Below are positions 24,682-37,136 of a DNA stretch of 64,000 bases, in pieces. The first letter of the stretch is position 1; each line of letters opens with the position of its first letter. The position numbers and the translations under genes are program-made. Below the pieces are notes generated by a model. The model made no database searches. It was not told the origin of the DNA and saw only the letters and a list, made by a program, of their open reading frames with translations. This DNA comes from Andrena cerasifolii (lineage: Eukaryota; Arthropoda; Insecta; Hymenoptera; Andrenidae). The stretch spans positions 6,882,001 to 6,946,000 of the forward strand of contig NC_135126.1 in NCBI RefSeq assembly GCF_050908995.1, in the 5' to 3' direction.

Positions 24682-26696
24682 ATGGTGGTGACGTTGATCG
24701 TCCTCGTAAAAACCAGAAGTAGAAGGCAGCTCGTACCTTCTATCTCCGGCTCTTCCCTCCACTTCGTTTTCCTCTTTTTTCCCCTTCTAACGCAGCCTTT
24801 CCCAACTTTTTCTACCCGTCGCTGGATGCTTTCCTTTCTATCTAGCCTTCAGCCAGATGCGCGAAAGAAGGTCGCGAAGAGGTTCACGGTGAAGGTGTGG
24901 TGCGCGCGGGGCAGATGATAGATTGCGCTCGATATTGAGTTTCTATTTTGATCCACTTCGAACCCCTTGCGCGCCGGCAGGGACTCACAGTTCTACTGGA
25001 AAGAAACCCGAGGCGTTTGCAGGTCGTCAATCGCGTTGCAACGGTTTCTTTACGACTCCGACGACCCAAATAATATCCCCATATATCCGTCGGATAAAGG
25101 AACGGCTGACGTACGATTAAAGCTTCCGCTGCGTTTCGCAATTCGAACAGCGCGCCCATAACGAAATGGATCTTGGCTGCATACAAAGTGGTTCGAGGCG
25201 CGGAGCGAGATAAGCCGCGGGACCAGTAGATAAACGACTATTAAGGCACCATCAGCCGCCGACCAGCCCGTGTTACGAGCATTCGGTTCCTCCAGCACGA
25301 AAGTCAACCGGTTGCAGCAGGTAGAAAGAGCTGCGAAATTTTTTAGGCGGCAGGTGCGCCGCGCGGGAGATGGAAATCCTCGGGGCTCGTAAAACGGTTA
25401 TTAGGAAAGTTTAAAAGTCGCGAAACACCTGTTGAGTGCGGGCCGGAGAGGCCGTTCGAGCGTCGTACAAGAAATCGTATCGATAATTACGAATTGACTT
25501 CGAGCGGCTCTGCTTCGACTTTCCACCTTCCCAGTGAACGATCGACAGACGCAACTGGAGTCAATGAAACTTCAAGACGAATCTATGCTACTGAGGATAG
25601 CGTGAACAATAAAGAAAGGAGGGCGAAGGAGGGCGAAGTCGAAGAGGGTTGGGATTACAGAAGAAGAGGAGAAGGATTTTTACGAGCCATGGGAGAGACT
25701 CGAGGAGGCCTTTCGGCTTCGCCATAACGGTCGGTATGGGGTTTCTGTATATAGGCTGTTGAGGCAGCTGCTACCGCTTCGGCATTCGTCTTCGAGATTC
25801 GAGACTGAAATCGGAAGACCCTGAGGATCGTAGGTGCGTCCGAGGGCCTGGCCAAATGTTTCCACCGGGCGCGAAGAGGGGCAGAGGGGAGGAGAGGAGA
25901 GGCGAGACGATGCCATATGGCAGCTAAACGAGGCATCGAAGAAGCTAATACCCTGGCGGGCGACGACACCGAAAGACGCTAAGCCTGCTTAGGCAGAGCG
26001 GGATAACGAGGAGATACTAACGAAATCATTTCGGGCACGAGCCCCAACGTCATGGATACGCTGTATCGGCCACGGGTTTAAACGGCTTTCGTGACCAAGG
26101 TCTAATTACGAGAACTGATTCGCAAAGTAGATTCGCGAGCGGTGCACCGGCTCGAACTGTACGTACGATCAATCAGATTGCGCGAAGTTGACAAACGGAA
26201 GGGAGACGGATTTAAACGCGTGGAAAACTGATCTGCCATCTGTCACGCGAGGGGTGTCATGCAGCGAGGAACGTCGAGATATCGTGTACACCCCCCTCAT
26301 TTTTCTTATTAACGCATTCACTGTTTAATACACGTTATAACCGGTAGGTACTCTGGCGTTCCATTAACAAGTGTCCACATGCACCCACGCCTCGAACAAA
26401 CACGAATTAACCTCGGCGAATGCTTACTCAAAAAGCACATTAAGTCCTAAACACGCTTATCAGTTGCGTGACAGATCAGTGTCGGCGTGCCAGTGGTGAG
26501 AAGAAGATATCCTCCACGCCTCTCTTCTTCCAAGCCAGTATCGCAGCATTCACTTATCTTCTGATAAGTGTGCTCAGACGTTTATTCTAAATTATCTCGA
26601 CCACGCGATCCCCTAACGGGGCCGAGCTTTCGGTGCCAGGGGGCCACGTAAACGATACAAAAATAAGATGAGAGCGCATGCAGTGGATAGACTTAC

Positions 26697-26883
26697 CCTG
26701 ACGGGGGCGCGGAACAGCGGAGCGGCAACGGCATGCGGATTAGCGTGATGGTGAGCGTGGTTGTGGTGGCCATGGTGATGGTGTCTGGTGTCAGGACCAC
26801 CTCCTGCAGCCGCCTGTTCGGCCTGGACCGACATCGCCGCGCGGGCCTGTCGTTCCCGCTCCCGAAGCCGGTCCCGGTCCACG
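26697..26883 (-). CDS. Internal coding exon (exon 2) of an unidentified minus-strand gene
   Basis: Read on the minus strand, a polypyrimidine-containing acceptor (TTTTGTGTTTCAG) is followed by 187 bp, then a consensus donor (AGG|GTAAGT). After one leading base that completes a split codon, the frame holds exactly 62 codons and ends in phase 0. The peptide starts VDRDRLRERERQARAAM, an Arg/Glu-rich segment likely to be helical. An Ala/Gly stretch follows, then a His-rich tract (HHHHGHHNHAHHH) and a final APLFRAPVR. Such charged and His-rich low-complexity stretches occur in nuclear regulators, but that is only compositional; I do not recognise the family. The leading base fits the two bases left by the donor at 60426, so it is proposed to follow that exon. 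An internal Met (residue 17) could serve as an alternative start. Confidence 0.6.
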
Positions 26884-26889
26884 CTGAAA

Positions 26890-28722
26890 CACAAAATTCC
26901 CTTCGGTCAGCGCGTTTCAATTTTCTACACCTCGCGGGAGTGTTAGCCGGACCCTTACATCGTTCAAGTTAATCGGCGGGCCGCTCGCACAAATGCCACT
27001 ATGACCGAGTATCAGTTTAGAGATTATTTTAAGCACTCGCGCGCCTGGCCGTTAGGTTTAAGTGGTCTCATTACCGGTAGGGCAGACTTTTAAAGGAGGA
27101 ACGCATGGGGAAGCTGAAGTGGTCGAGGTAGCTAGAAGAAAATAAAAGGCGCGTAGGGTTTGCTCAACTTCGCCAGCTTTCTCGCTCCTCCGCTGCCCAG
27201 CTCCTTCAGCTTTGCTCGCGGTACACATACTTTCGGTTTCAAGGTTGCACAGTAACTGCTGCGCGGTCATAACAACGTTCTTACCTGAGCCTTCCATTCC
27301 CCACCCCGCGGCTAGATCCTTCGGCACCGAAATCCCCCATCTAGTGTTTAGGAATACGACGTCGGTTCGTCTGCCTGTCCTTACAAATTCCCTCGCTCCA
27401 AACAATCGTTTTACAGCCGATGCCTACGTGACTTTAAATCACTCGCATTGTCCCACTGCCACCCACGGCGCCTTAACGCGTAAACCCTCCATAAGCGAGA
27501 TAGCCAAGGGCTGTCTACCCTTCGAGCATATTTAAAACAAGCGATCGCTAACAGGTTGTTAAACGTTTGCTAACAATGCCACTGCCCCTCGTTACTCCAC
27601 CCTTATTCAACGCATTCATTGTTGCCAAAAGGTGGTACATAGTTTCATCTTCTTTCGGAGCCGAAAAGTACGCTGTGGCATGGCTAATGAGACTTTCATT
27701 CGTGACAAATAGCGCGAAAATAATCAGCAGCTGTGGGAAACCCGGGGGAGATGCACGACACGGCAAGTTACATAGCTTCGGCCCCAATGCACTGTATTCC
27801 GAGAAACTCAATTACTGCTTTCCGTCCGCCAGTGGACAGAACTGTTAGCAGCGACCTAACAGAAAAACGTCTGCCGCGTAAGAACAGCTGAATCGCGTTG
27901 CGTGCCGATGTTCAATATCCGTGACATTGGCTAACCGAAGGCTCTATTTTAAGATCGCTTCTTACGTAAAATTCTGCCGTGCTTCTTGCAGACGTGGCTC
28001 GGTGGCAGTTAAACGTAACGAGGGATCTGCCCCGAGATGCACACGCGGCTTGGGGAGCGCCCGCCGGTGTCTTCCGAGAGGAAACCCGCGGAGGGAAAGT
28101 TTCGTTGCGGGCGTGACACGCCGCCAGGAATAACCGCCGCGTTTTAGGAAATACCGAGAGATGAAGAAAGAGGGATAGGTGGATAGAGAAAGGGAAGACG
28201 GAAATAGAGGCGCGGCAGAGATTCGTGACGAGCCGTAGAAGAAGGCAGCAGCTGGCTCGAACACCTGTTTAGTCGCGTTTCCGGCCACGTCGGGGATCAA
28301 GCAGCGAACCAACCGACGCACCACTTCGGGCTAAGGATCGAGACAAATTCCACGCATACCTACTTCCCGCCATCGAAACCCTTTATCTGCCCCCCTCGGC
28401 GAGGATCCTTACGCGGAGCTCAGCTGCGCGAGGTCGAGTCACGCGTCGCGTCAGAGTCCGTCGATCCAGCAGAAACTCGGTCGACGAATCGCTTTTGAAT
28501 TCGTGACGAATCCGATTTGCCTGGTTCACGGTAATCTCGATCCGCAGGCGCGCGGTTAACGCGAGCCTGCTGTATGCATTTCCATGCGGAGTCGAGATTA
28601 ACGCGCGCGGTATACTCGCCAGAAGATCTGACAGACCAGGACTAACTCGACCATATTATTAGCGATGAAACTATTGGGATTGTCGTTGAACGCGAGAACA
28701 GCTGTTCCGAAATAACTGACAA
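26890..28722. other. Intronic stretch, no gene seen
   Basis: A minus-strand CAG|GTAAGAA donor match near 27283-27288 ends a frame reading ...GMEGSG, but it leaves phase 1. That does not fit the phase-2 acceptor of exon 2, so it is not used. Nothing else recognised. Confidence 0.5.
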
Positions 28723-29219
28723 GGGAATATCCCCAACACAGAAATTACACCATTTTTTTTTGGTGCCCAAATTCGCTCTAAGGACTAACTCGAGAGGACT
28801 AGTTTAGAAGTCCACCACAACCACAAAACGGTGCTTAGGGTGTCACTGGAATCAACCACGTTTCGTGGCTGTGATGGGCTTCTGAAAGTGGTCCGTCTGA
28901 GTTAGCCTTAGGGGGTGAAATTGACCCCTGAAAATTCAACTGTTTTCCGATTTTTAGTCATAACTCGCGAACTGTGAGAAGTGTAAGTTAGGAAATCGTA
29001 GATCGAATTAAGGGAAGGAACTTTTGGGTGAAAACTATTTTCTATCTCCTACAATTCGCGAGTTATACCTAGCACAAAATCGGAAAATAGCCGGGTTCCC
29101 AGGGGTTAGTTTTACTCCCTTAGAGTAAATTTAGGCAGCAAAAAAGATTGCATATATATATCCTCTATGTATCCCCAAAGTTTCATAATATTTTAAATTT
29201 CCGGGTTGGGGATGTTCTC
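28723..29219. mobile_element. Foldback-like MITE with long diverged inverted arms, about 497 bp
   Basis: The left terminus GGGAATATCCCCAACACAGA and the right terminus (opposite strand) GAGAACATCCCCAACCCGGA match at 20 of the first 24 positions. Further in, TTTTCCGATTTTTAGTCATA...ACTCGCGAA is mirrored by TTTTCCGATTTTGTGC...ATAACTCGCGAA, so much of the element folds back on itself. No convincing target duplication is visible; the right end abuts the 8-bp duplication of the hAT at 29227. Class is unassigned. Confidence 0.6.
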
Positions 29220-29226
29220 TCGTGAG

Positions 29227-30165
29227 TAGGGAATACAATCCCGGTAATTATTTACTATCCCGGGATTGCGGGATTTTTTACAGTCTATCTCGGGATTCCG
29301 AGACTAATTCCGAGATTAGGTAATAGAAAATTTCAGTAATTAAAATGGTTTATTATGTGTTAAAATTCGAAATCTTTATTTAAAGTAAACAAACTTGCTT
29401 TCTATCATTAGTCTCAAACATCAACTAAAATTATGTTCAACAATAAAAACAGTAGAACAATGGACAATAATGAAGTCTGAATAAGTAGGTAATATCAGTA
29501 AACCATTATAAAGATTTTTTGAAATGCGAATGAAGAAATAAGAAAGCACCTAAAGTTCATACCTACAATGTTTCGACTTTACGTGTTCAAACAAGTTGCG
29601 ATTTGCAACTCGCGCGATTTCGAAATACATAGCGGAAGGTGAGAATATCATTGTAAAAATAAATATAGTTTAGTTAGTTACACGCGACTTAATATTATTA
29701 TTTAAATAAATCATTATTATTATTATTGTCCTTATTGTGAAATAACTATGTTAATATATTCTGTTTATTTTTATATCTGTGAGGTGTTCATAAAGAAATT
29801 CACATTTTTAAAAAATCCCGAAATTCTCGTGATTAGTTAGGGTAAAGGACCCAATTACTGACACCTAAGCAATTACTGTCACCTTAAGCTATTTTACTTA
29901 AAATAACGAATAAATAAACTATAGTATATAATCTATAGTACAGATTATAGCTTGAATTACATAATTCTTTTTGTGTATAACTTCACATCGTTCATTTATT
30001 CGTTATTTTAAGTAAAACAGCTTAAGGTGACAGTAATTAGTAATTGGTTAGGTGTCAGTAATTGGGTCCTTTACCCTATATTAAATCCCGTGATTTTTGA
30101 AATCTTCAAAAAGCAGCCAGGATCGCGGGATCCCTGAATACCGTATCCCGGGATTGTATTCCCTA
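29227..30165. mobile_element. Non-autonomous hAT element, 939 bp, with a nested MITE
   Basis: TAGGGAATACAATCCCGG at the left is mirrored perfectly at the right, and an exact 8-bp duplication CTCGTGAG flanks the element (29219-29226 and 30166-30173). Both features are diagnostic of hAT transposition. Subterminal copies of CCCGGGATT/CGGGATT motifs lie at both ends, as in hAT transposase-binding regions (inference). A TA-flanked MITE (29840-30076) is inserted in the right half. No transposase frame; AT-rich body. Confidence 0.9.
29840..30076. mobile_element. TA-flanked palindromic MITE nested in the hAT, 237 bp
   Basis: Inverted arms of about 80 bp begin GGGTAAAGGACCCAATTACT on each strand and include GTCACCTTAAGCT and TTTTACTTAAAATAACGAA. 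TA flanks it at 29838-29839 and 30077-30078. Almost the whole element is palindromic with a central AT-rich loop. Its position inside the hAT at 29227-30165 means that it inserted later. Confidence 0.9.
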
Positions 30166-30173
30166 CTCGTGAG

Positions 30174-32200
30174 CCGACTGCGTCCTATTCACGACGCCGC
30201 CATTATAATTGAAATAGCACCAACTTATCCAGCCTACATACTCTGCAAACCTGCAACTTTCGCCGCGCTTTCGGGCACGGCGATTCGTCCCCGAAGAATT
30301 GATAATTTCTGTCGGGCGGAGATCGATCCGGCGCTCGCGAGGCTAATCTACATGGCGCCCGTCAGCGGGCGACCACCCTCGCGCCCCCTCGACGAAACGA
30401 TGGCCCGTTGTTTCGTCAGTTTTTCGAGTCTGTCGGAAATGTCGGGACAAGCTCAATATCGCGCGGCGGGATCGTGCAAAATTCACGGGGCTTCGACGCG
30501 AGCCTGCGAATCCGCGGGCGAGGATTCGCGGGCACGCCGGGGCGATGGAGTCAGGGGCCATTGGCCGACCGGCCGGCGACGGGACGGATATTACCGTCGG
30601 CGGCGAAGCATCGCGCGTATATATCTCTTCCCATTACGAGTTTAGATACGACTGATTTCCTGCTTGCTAAAATGCAGCCTCGTCCTGCCGCTCCTCCAGC
30701 AGACGAGATACCTACTTTCGCGGCGCTGATAAAGCGCGCGCCGCGGTACACGCTATTGCGAGCGTGAATCGACCACCCCCGAAATCCGATACAAATATGT
30801 CGTCGCTAGACGCGGGATCCAAGCTGCCGCGCAGCGAGCCAATCATTCTGACGAAAGGATCTGCTCGCGGAATACGAAAATGATACTGCCGCGCGCTAGG
30901 AAGAGCTGAATATCGAATTGGGGGATGCTAGGAGATATCCTGCGCCCGAGACGAACAATTTCAAACAGTATCTACTTGCTCCTAGCACTCGTCGGTTCCC
31001 AAGAGCACCCAGTTGCAACCAGAAGCGTTTAGTTGAAATTCGGAACGACGCGCGACAAAGCCGGCAAAGTTCATCGCACTAACGAAGCCGGCGCGTTTTC
31101 GTGATTAGCGCGACGGTAAATGGAAGCGAGCCAGCCGCGTGGTGGCTCCATGCACGCGCGATCGAACTTCCGTTGACCGGGCGATTTCCGAAAATTTCAA
31201 GCGGCCGCGCGTCCTCCATCGATGTCATCGGGTGTCCCGGGGTATCGTTTGACGCTACACCGAATATCGCAACGCTCGTCCGTTCCAATGAATTTCGTTT
31301 CGTCTTCTCGATTTAGACAGTTCACCGTGGGACCTGGTATTCGTCCGATGGTTCTCAAAAAAAAAAAAAAAAAAAAGAACTGTGAATACGAAATAGCCCG
31401 ACCTCTTTTCCCTAAGCCAAGAACTTGGCCTGATAACGCCTATTTATAAACCCCGACGATAGGCCCGGACGCGAGATATCGCAGAGCCATTTCTGCTGTA
31501 AATATTACAGCGAGGAGCCGGTGTCCGTCGTTGAATCAACGAGCCGACAGAAACTGGAACATCCGCGGCAGGAAGCGAAAAGGCAGAAGAGTAACTGATA
31601 TTTTTTAATTTCACGGAGGTCGCGCGGTCGGTCGTACCTGGCGGAGGCCAGCCCCACTCCAGCGAATCGTTTAGCGAGAGGCCGATCCGCCTGGAAATAA
31701 TTAACTCGCGTTAATCGCGGTCCATTTGGAATGGTAACGAATGGACGATTTAAAAGGTCCGTCAGCGGACAGCCGCGACAAATACGAGGGAAAAGGAGAA
31801 CAGCCGACGAGCCAATCGGCGGAAAGCAAAACCAATTGATTCGACTTCAGTTTCCACCGAATCGTTCCACTTTCTACTTTCCCGCGCCTGTGTGCGCAAG
31901 CTGTGCTTGCCGAACGTTCAATCGAGCCCGGGATAATTTTACGAAATTAATTTGCCCCGTTATTACAAAATGGGAGAGGCAACTCTCCCTCGGTTCCGTT
32001 TCAGGCTGCCGTCTCACTGGGCCTTGAATGCGTGCGTACGCTCGCGCAAGCTAGGAAAAGCGTGTATAGTGACTCTACGAGCTATAGTGACTTAGGTGTG
32101 AGGTCACTCAGTGGGGTCTTAACCGATACCCTGCTGGGCACGGGCCGCCAAACGTACTACCTCTTGCAGGACTGTGTTTAGGAAAGACCAGGACAAACCC
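30174..32200. other. Intronic GC-rich stretch, no gene seen
   Basis: No exon or transposon end supported. The 182-codon frame starting at 30097 begins within the hAT terminus and is treated as chance. Contains a 20-A run (31357-31376). Confidence 0.55.
31357..31376 (+). repeat. Poly-A run, 20 bp
   Basis: Twenty consecutive A residues. It is not accompanied by an identifiable retrotransposon body immediately upstream, so it is recorded as a simple repeat only. Confidence 0.9.
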
Positions 32201-32700
32201 GGGGTCCTAAAGGGTAAAATCTCCAAAATTACTTCAGGACACGCAGTGATTTTAATTTAAAATAAGTTGTTAATATAAAATAATTTATATTACAACTGTT
32301 CTAATGCAGTACACATGTACTACCAAATGGTTACTCCTGCGAAAAAAACTCATAGGACCTTTTTTGTAGAGAATTCCGTAGGCTATAAATTGTATAATAA
32401 CTATTTTTATCGCAAAACTGCTAGATAACCAGATATTCGCGAAAACCAGTTGTTGTTTTTTCAACCCTCTGTAAATTTTTTAGCGGCGGTCGAATCGGTG
32501 GGGACTTTTGACATATTATTTAAAACGACCAAATTAAGGCCCAAACCAAGATTTAGCTTGGTGGGATTTATTCCGAAGACAGATCCTAATTTCACTGGAC
32601 TAAGAGTACTAACTAGAGATGTCACCTACGTACAAGTTCTTTTTATCGACCGAAGTAGTTTCATTAGGGTCCGTCTGTTTACAAGGGAGGTCACGATTGA
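32200..32700. mobile_element. AT-rich island, possible unclassified transposon remnant
   Basis: AT-rich sequence in a GC-rich surround, starting around GTCCTAAAGGGTAAAATCTC. I looked for an inverted partner to this edge and did not find one. A 138-codon frame (32450-32866) runs through it; its product has no recognisable domain. Limits approximate. Confidence 0.3.
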
Positions 32701-33427
32701 TTCGGACCATAACAAAAATGAGACGGCAGCCTTAGGAGAGACAAAGTTGAAAGCGCCACAGACCCAGAGCCCACTCGGCGCGGCGGACAAAAGACGAGCG
32801 AAAATATTTTTCGAGCTGTTCGCTGAACCGCGGCAAGTCGAATCGATTCACGTGGTCGGTTCGTAAAAACGTCGCCGCGCCGTTCCGGGGAAGAACAAGC
32901 ACTCGGCCGTCAAAGGGTATATTCCCGGCTTTCCGCCTGGCCTGTGTCCTCTTCAATCGCGCGATAAAGGATTATTACGTTATCCGGGCTGAAGCGAACA
33001 GGTCTCTCCTCTGTCGGTCAATAAAACACATCGCGACCATGTTTTACGACGAACCATCAAGCGTGTTCTGCCCTTTTTACACGGGTCGATGGGTCGCGTA
33101 CGACGCTCACGGATTCCAGTTGCCCGTGCCGCCTCTCGAACGGGGAATCGGTTCACGCGCCGCCCCTCCTTTCTATGCAGCGTCGCTTCCGACGTAGCTA
33201 TCTGTGTATCTATTCACCGGGGAAGAAGAAACGTGTCTGTAAAACGCGACGAATCAACGCCCCCGCCTGAAATCCAATCCCCTAACCGAGTTTCCTCGCG
33301 AATCTTTCGTTTGATTAAAAAATCCTGCGCTCGCTATGCACTTGGCGAACGGCGACAGATATGGGTTACGAAGAGCGGTTCTGGCTGGTCCCGGAAAAGC
33401 AAGGATTTGAGGAAGCTGCTGCGCGTT
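32701..33427. other. Intronic stretch, no gene seen
   Basis: Host-like GC-rich sequence; overlapping frames on both strands, none recognised. Confidence 0.5.
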
Positions 33428-33729
33428 AAGCCGCGTATTCACCTGCGCATTCGCCCCGAATGTGCATTCGGCGCGCACCGATTTTTTGCCCGTTCGGAGC
33501 TCAGCGCGCATTCGGCGCGCATTCGGCGCGCGTTCGGGGTTGAGTGAAATTTGCGGCGTCCTTTTCATGGTATTGTTCGGACCCGAATGCGCGCTTTGAT
33601 GGACCGCCAACAAGCGGATCGGCCCGAATGCGCGCCGCGCCCCGAACACGCGCCGAACACCGGACGAGCAAAAAATCGGTGCGCGCCGAATGCACATTCG
33701 GGGCGAATGCGCAGGTGAATACGCGGCTT
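33428..33729. mobile_element. GC-rich palindromic MITE, about 302 bp
   Basis: AAGCCGCGTATTCACCTGCG at the left is repeated on the opposite strand at the right, and the arms stay nearly identical for about 70 bp, through GATTTTTTGC. The interior has short repeats of CGCGCATTCGG. Unlike every other element in the window it is as GC- and CpG-rich as the host. The edges read TTAA (left) and TTTAA (right), so a clean target duplication cannot be assigned. Matching peptides (RIHLRIRPECAFGAHRFFAR) appear from both strands because of the inverted arms; the 234-codon frame across it is therefore not a gene. Confidence 0.8.
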
Positions 33730-36704
33730 TAATCGGCTGGAAATTCCGTCGACGATCCACGGCGTACAGATCTCCTGCATGCATCGTAGACCGTTCATGG
33801 TCTCCCCGCGATAAACATCCCACGACTCCCCCCAGTTCGCAACATCTCGGAGAGAACGTAGAGATGTACCTTATATACACATTGTGTACCGGTTCGGGAT
33901 CGATCGACGTCAGCGGTGACGCTCGAGCAACCTGTGACGCGCTAACCTTTAACACCACGTAGGATAAGTACTATTCTCGAGTGTAAAACCAGGAAACTGG
34001 AGTCCATTACTCTCCTATCGTTCTCGACCTTTCATCTGGGAACGCTTGAAATTTGTCAGCTGAGCTAATTATGAAAACGTAGCGTACGCAAGGAGTTTTC
34101 CCGTGCCTGGAGCAACGGAGATTCTTAATTTACCAAGAAACGTATTCAGACGTAATACTCACGCGAAGCTGCGTGTTCCCACACCGTGGCATTTAATGGC
34201 ATTAATTCTCCGTTTAGAAAGCTAGGAAGCTTTACACAGACCGCAGATGTCGCTGAATCTTTTCCCGGAGCTTGTTGCTCTCCGCTTTCCCAGCGCCACA
34301 CGCTTTTGGCGGGAAACGGAGCAACCGAGTCTGTTTCTCGCTCCTATTCACCTATCCCCGAGGCTCCGGCGCTCTTCGCGAGTACTCGCGATTCGCGACC
34401 ATGCCTGCGGTGGAAAAGAGCTGGCGCGCACACGGTGCTACTGTGGCGCGCACGTAACCGTGGCGAATCGCGCTCGAGCTTAGCTAGCTAACGCGACGAT
34501 AAACGCGACCAAGCAAGACAGCGAAGGTGTTCGCGCGAGAGGCGAGCGAAGAGGAGATCGACAAGGTATAGACGACGAACGGGCGTGAGGAGAACAGAGA
34601 CAGATGGGAGAGCGCGAGCGAGCGACGGGTGGGAGGAATCAGGGGGAGAGGAGAGGAGAGCGAGTGAGTTGTCGCGTTTATTTTGAGCCGACGAAGGCTA
34701 AATGCCGGATTGCACGGTCGCGAATTCCCGCCGATTCGACGGCCTTTTCTCTCCCTTTCTCCTTCTTTCTCCCCGTAATCATTCTCCCTATCCTCGCCCC
34801 CCCTTTTGCTTGTTACATACGAATTTCATTAGCTTATAACCAGCGACGCGCGAGATAGACCCGCGACCCAACATCGATTCAACGCGCGAAGGGAAAATTC
34901 CGCTCCCGCATCCAGACACTTGCGAATTCACCCCAACCATGTTACTCACGGCAACCCTATTCCTTCGTCATTGCACCCGAGCTTCAATTTCGGGGAGACC
35001 GTCGCCGGAATTGGACCAGATCGCGCTCCGGAGAGCGACGGAACGAAAGGACGCGAAGGCAACAATTCCTCGCCGCTTAGCCGTCACGCCGCGAAACCAT
35101 CTTCCCGTTGAATCGCAATCGGCAAACCCAATGACTCGGTTCCATTGACACTGACACACTGACATCGTTTCGCCCGCACGACGACGACAACCTTCGAAAG
35201 CCGCGTTTCGTTCTAGGCTCGCGCGCCGCTAATCTCCTTGAACGGATTCACCCTGGAGCTGCTTCGATAACTTCGACACGACGGCTGTGGGATCGATCCT
35301 CCTTTCGATAGACTTTCGTTATCTGGCTGCGCGTTATTCGCACCTCGGGGAACGGCGGGGGGGATCGAGCGAGTGAATGGAAAACTTACTAGTTTCGGGG
35401 CAGCGAGCAACGAGCTTTCCCGCCAAATCGAACGCGCGAACGGTGGTTCGCTGAAGACTGAGATTTTTTTAGAAATTCAACTTGTTCCTGGGAGGGTAAA
35501 CGTGTGTCGAGACGAGCGCTACGAGGTACTGCTATTTGTTACGGTATATCTTGCATTCTTAACTGCCTTCGGCAAATATATTCAATCGATCCACGTCACG
35601 AGCACGTCGACTTTCCTCGAACGATCAAGCTGTTTCAGGAATATTATATACCATATTGTGTAATTGACGTTTCATGGCGAAACTATTGAAATTCATTAGA
35701 CACGCCAAGGTGATTCGATTCAATGACACGAGCGCAATTAACTATTCAATAGTTGATTAATGCCAGCAATCCCGGAAGTGAATAATTTGTCTCGCAGGGC
35801 AGAGGAAGCTTCCGATTTATTCCTATAGGAAACGTCCGCGATAACTTCGCCCGTCGTTGTTTCGCGCTCGGCTTTGTTTACGTCGCTGGTGCGACTCGGA
35901 AGGAGACAGAGCCCGGCGAGTGCTTCGAAAACGCTAGCAGACTGGTTGGTCGTCGAATAAAAAAGTTTTCGAATTAGTGGGAGCGAGCGGCTGGCAGGCC
36001 AACTAACAACACGTAACTTGGTCAAAGTTCAAGAACGGTCGGGGCCCGACTTCGGCTTCATTTTTCCCTCGTCCCGCTGGCGTTGAGCGGGTCTGACGGT
36101 AATGTCAAGTCTGGCCAGCTTCGCTACGTCATCCCGACTCGAAAATTCAAGTCGCCTGGACGGAGTTACGCCTCATCCATTGTCGATAACCATTACATAA
36201 TGGCTCGCCTAACAACGCCGCCCCGTAATAAAAAGGGAACGAGACGCGCGCCCGTTTAACCAGTATACCTCGTCGAATATTTGCCATCCTCCGGTAAAAA
36301 GAAATAATCTTCACCATTGATGACGTCCGCCCTCCGGAATATCGCTTCTTATTAGACGCTCCTCCTCCGCAGCGCTCTGCGCGTCACGGAACGTACGCCC
36401 GCTGCCTTCGTCCGACTTGTTTTCGCGTTTTTTTTTTTTGTTTTTTTTTTTTTGTTTAAACTCTCCGTCGTAAATCGGCCACTCGAGCAAATTCGTCGCG
36501 TGTTTACACCGTGCTCCGCGAGCGCGTTAAATAAACCACGGGATTGACAAACGACGAACGGTTCAAGTAATCTCGATGAACGATTAACGACTTCTTCACG
36601 TTCGACCTTCGACGGCCGATACAATATTTGCTACGTAAATAGTTGGCGAGTGAAAGATAAAGCGTGCGCAAGATAAAAAGAAAAGCGAGTTATCTCTGAC
36701 GCAG
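33730..36704. other. Intronic GC-rich stretch, no gene seen
   Basis: No exon supported. The block near 34500-34700 is GA-rich on the plus strand, similar in style to promoter-proximal DNA elsewhere in the window, without further support. Contains a T-rich run at 36428-36453. Confidence 0.5.
36428..36453. repeat. Poly-T run with single G interruption
   Basis: T12-G-T13 on the plus strand. Confidence 0.93.
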
Positions 36705-36712
36705 ATTTCCAT

Positions 36713-37128
36713 TAGGGCTGGGACTATTCGGATAAATTAATATTCGAATATTTTACAAGTATTCGAATGCTGCGAATAAACTTCGAATATTTGAGTATTC
36801 GAATACTACGAATAAACTTCGACTATTTGAGTATTAGAATATTTAAGTATTTGAATACTACGAATAAACTTCGAATATTTGAGTATTCGAATACTGATGT
36901 ATTCGAATAGTATGGTATGAAGTGGGTCAAAATTAGCTAACAAGATTTCACCCTGACAAATGAACCTAAACAACTTGATTTATGATTCACACCATACTAT
37001 TCGAATTCATCAGTATTCGAATACTTAAATATTCGAATAGCATTCAAATTACATTAGCCAAATAATTGAGCAACTGAAGTATTCGAATATTCGAATACCG
37101 AAAAGTTCGGCAAATAGTCCCAGCCCAA
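36713..37128. mobile_element. Non-autonomous hAT element, 416 bp
   Basis: TAGGGCTGGGACTATTCGG at the left is mirrored by TTGGGCTGGGACTATTTG on the opposite strand at the right. An exact 8-bp duplication ATTTCCAT flanks it (36705-36712, 37129-37136). The body is built of ATTCGAATA motifs and about three tandem copies of a segment with ACGAATAAACTTCGA. The arms are largely complementary around ATACTATTCGAAT. No transposase. Confidence 0.9.
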
Positions 37129-37136
37129 ATTTCCAT

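Larger units (their letters stand above)
22658..26696. other. Probable intron 2 of the minus-strand gene; no exon seen
   Basis: This DNA follows the exon 2 donor in the direction of transcription. I find no acceptor-exon-donor combination in it that continues the exon 2 frame convincingly. It includes CT and GA microsatellites and many overlapping chance frames, the longest about 180 codons at 23775-24317 with low-complexity composition. Confidence 0.5.

Noticed and set aside
27058..27405. 115-codon minus-strand ORF containing a CAG|GTAAGAA donor match just upstream of exon 2
   Set aside because: The donor leaves phase 1 in the GMEGSG frame, which is incompatible with the phase-2 acceptor of exon 2; no other support.
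33254..33958. 234-codon minus-strand ORF, the longest open frame in the window
   Set aside because: It runs across the GC-rich palindromic MITE; the same peptides appear from the opposite strand because of the inverted arms, and CpG-rich DNA is poor in stops.
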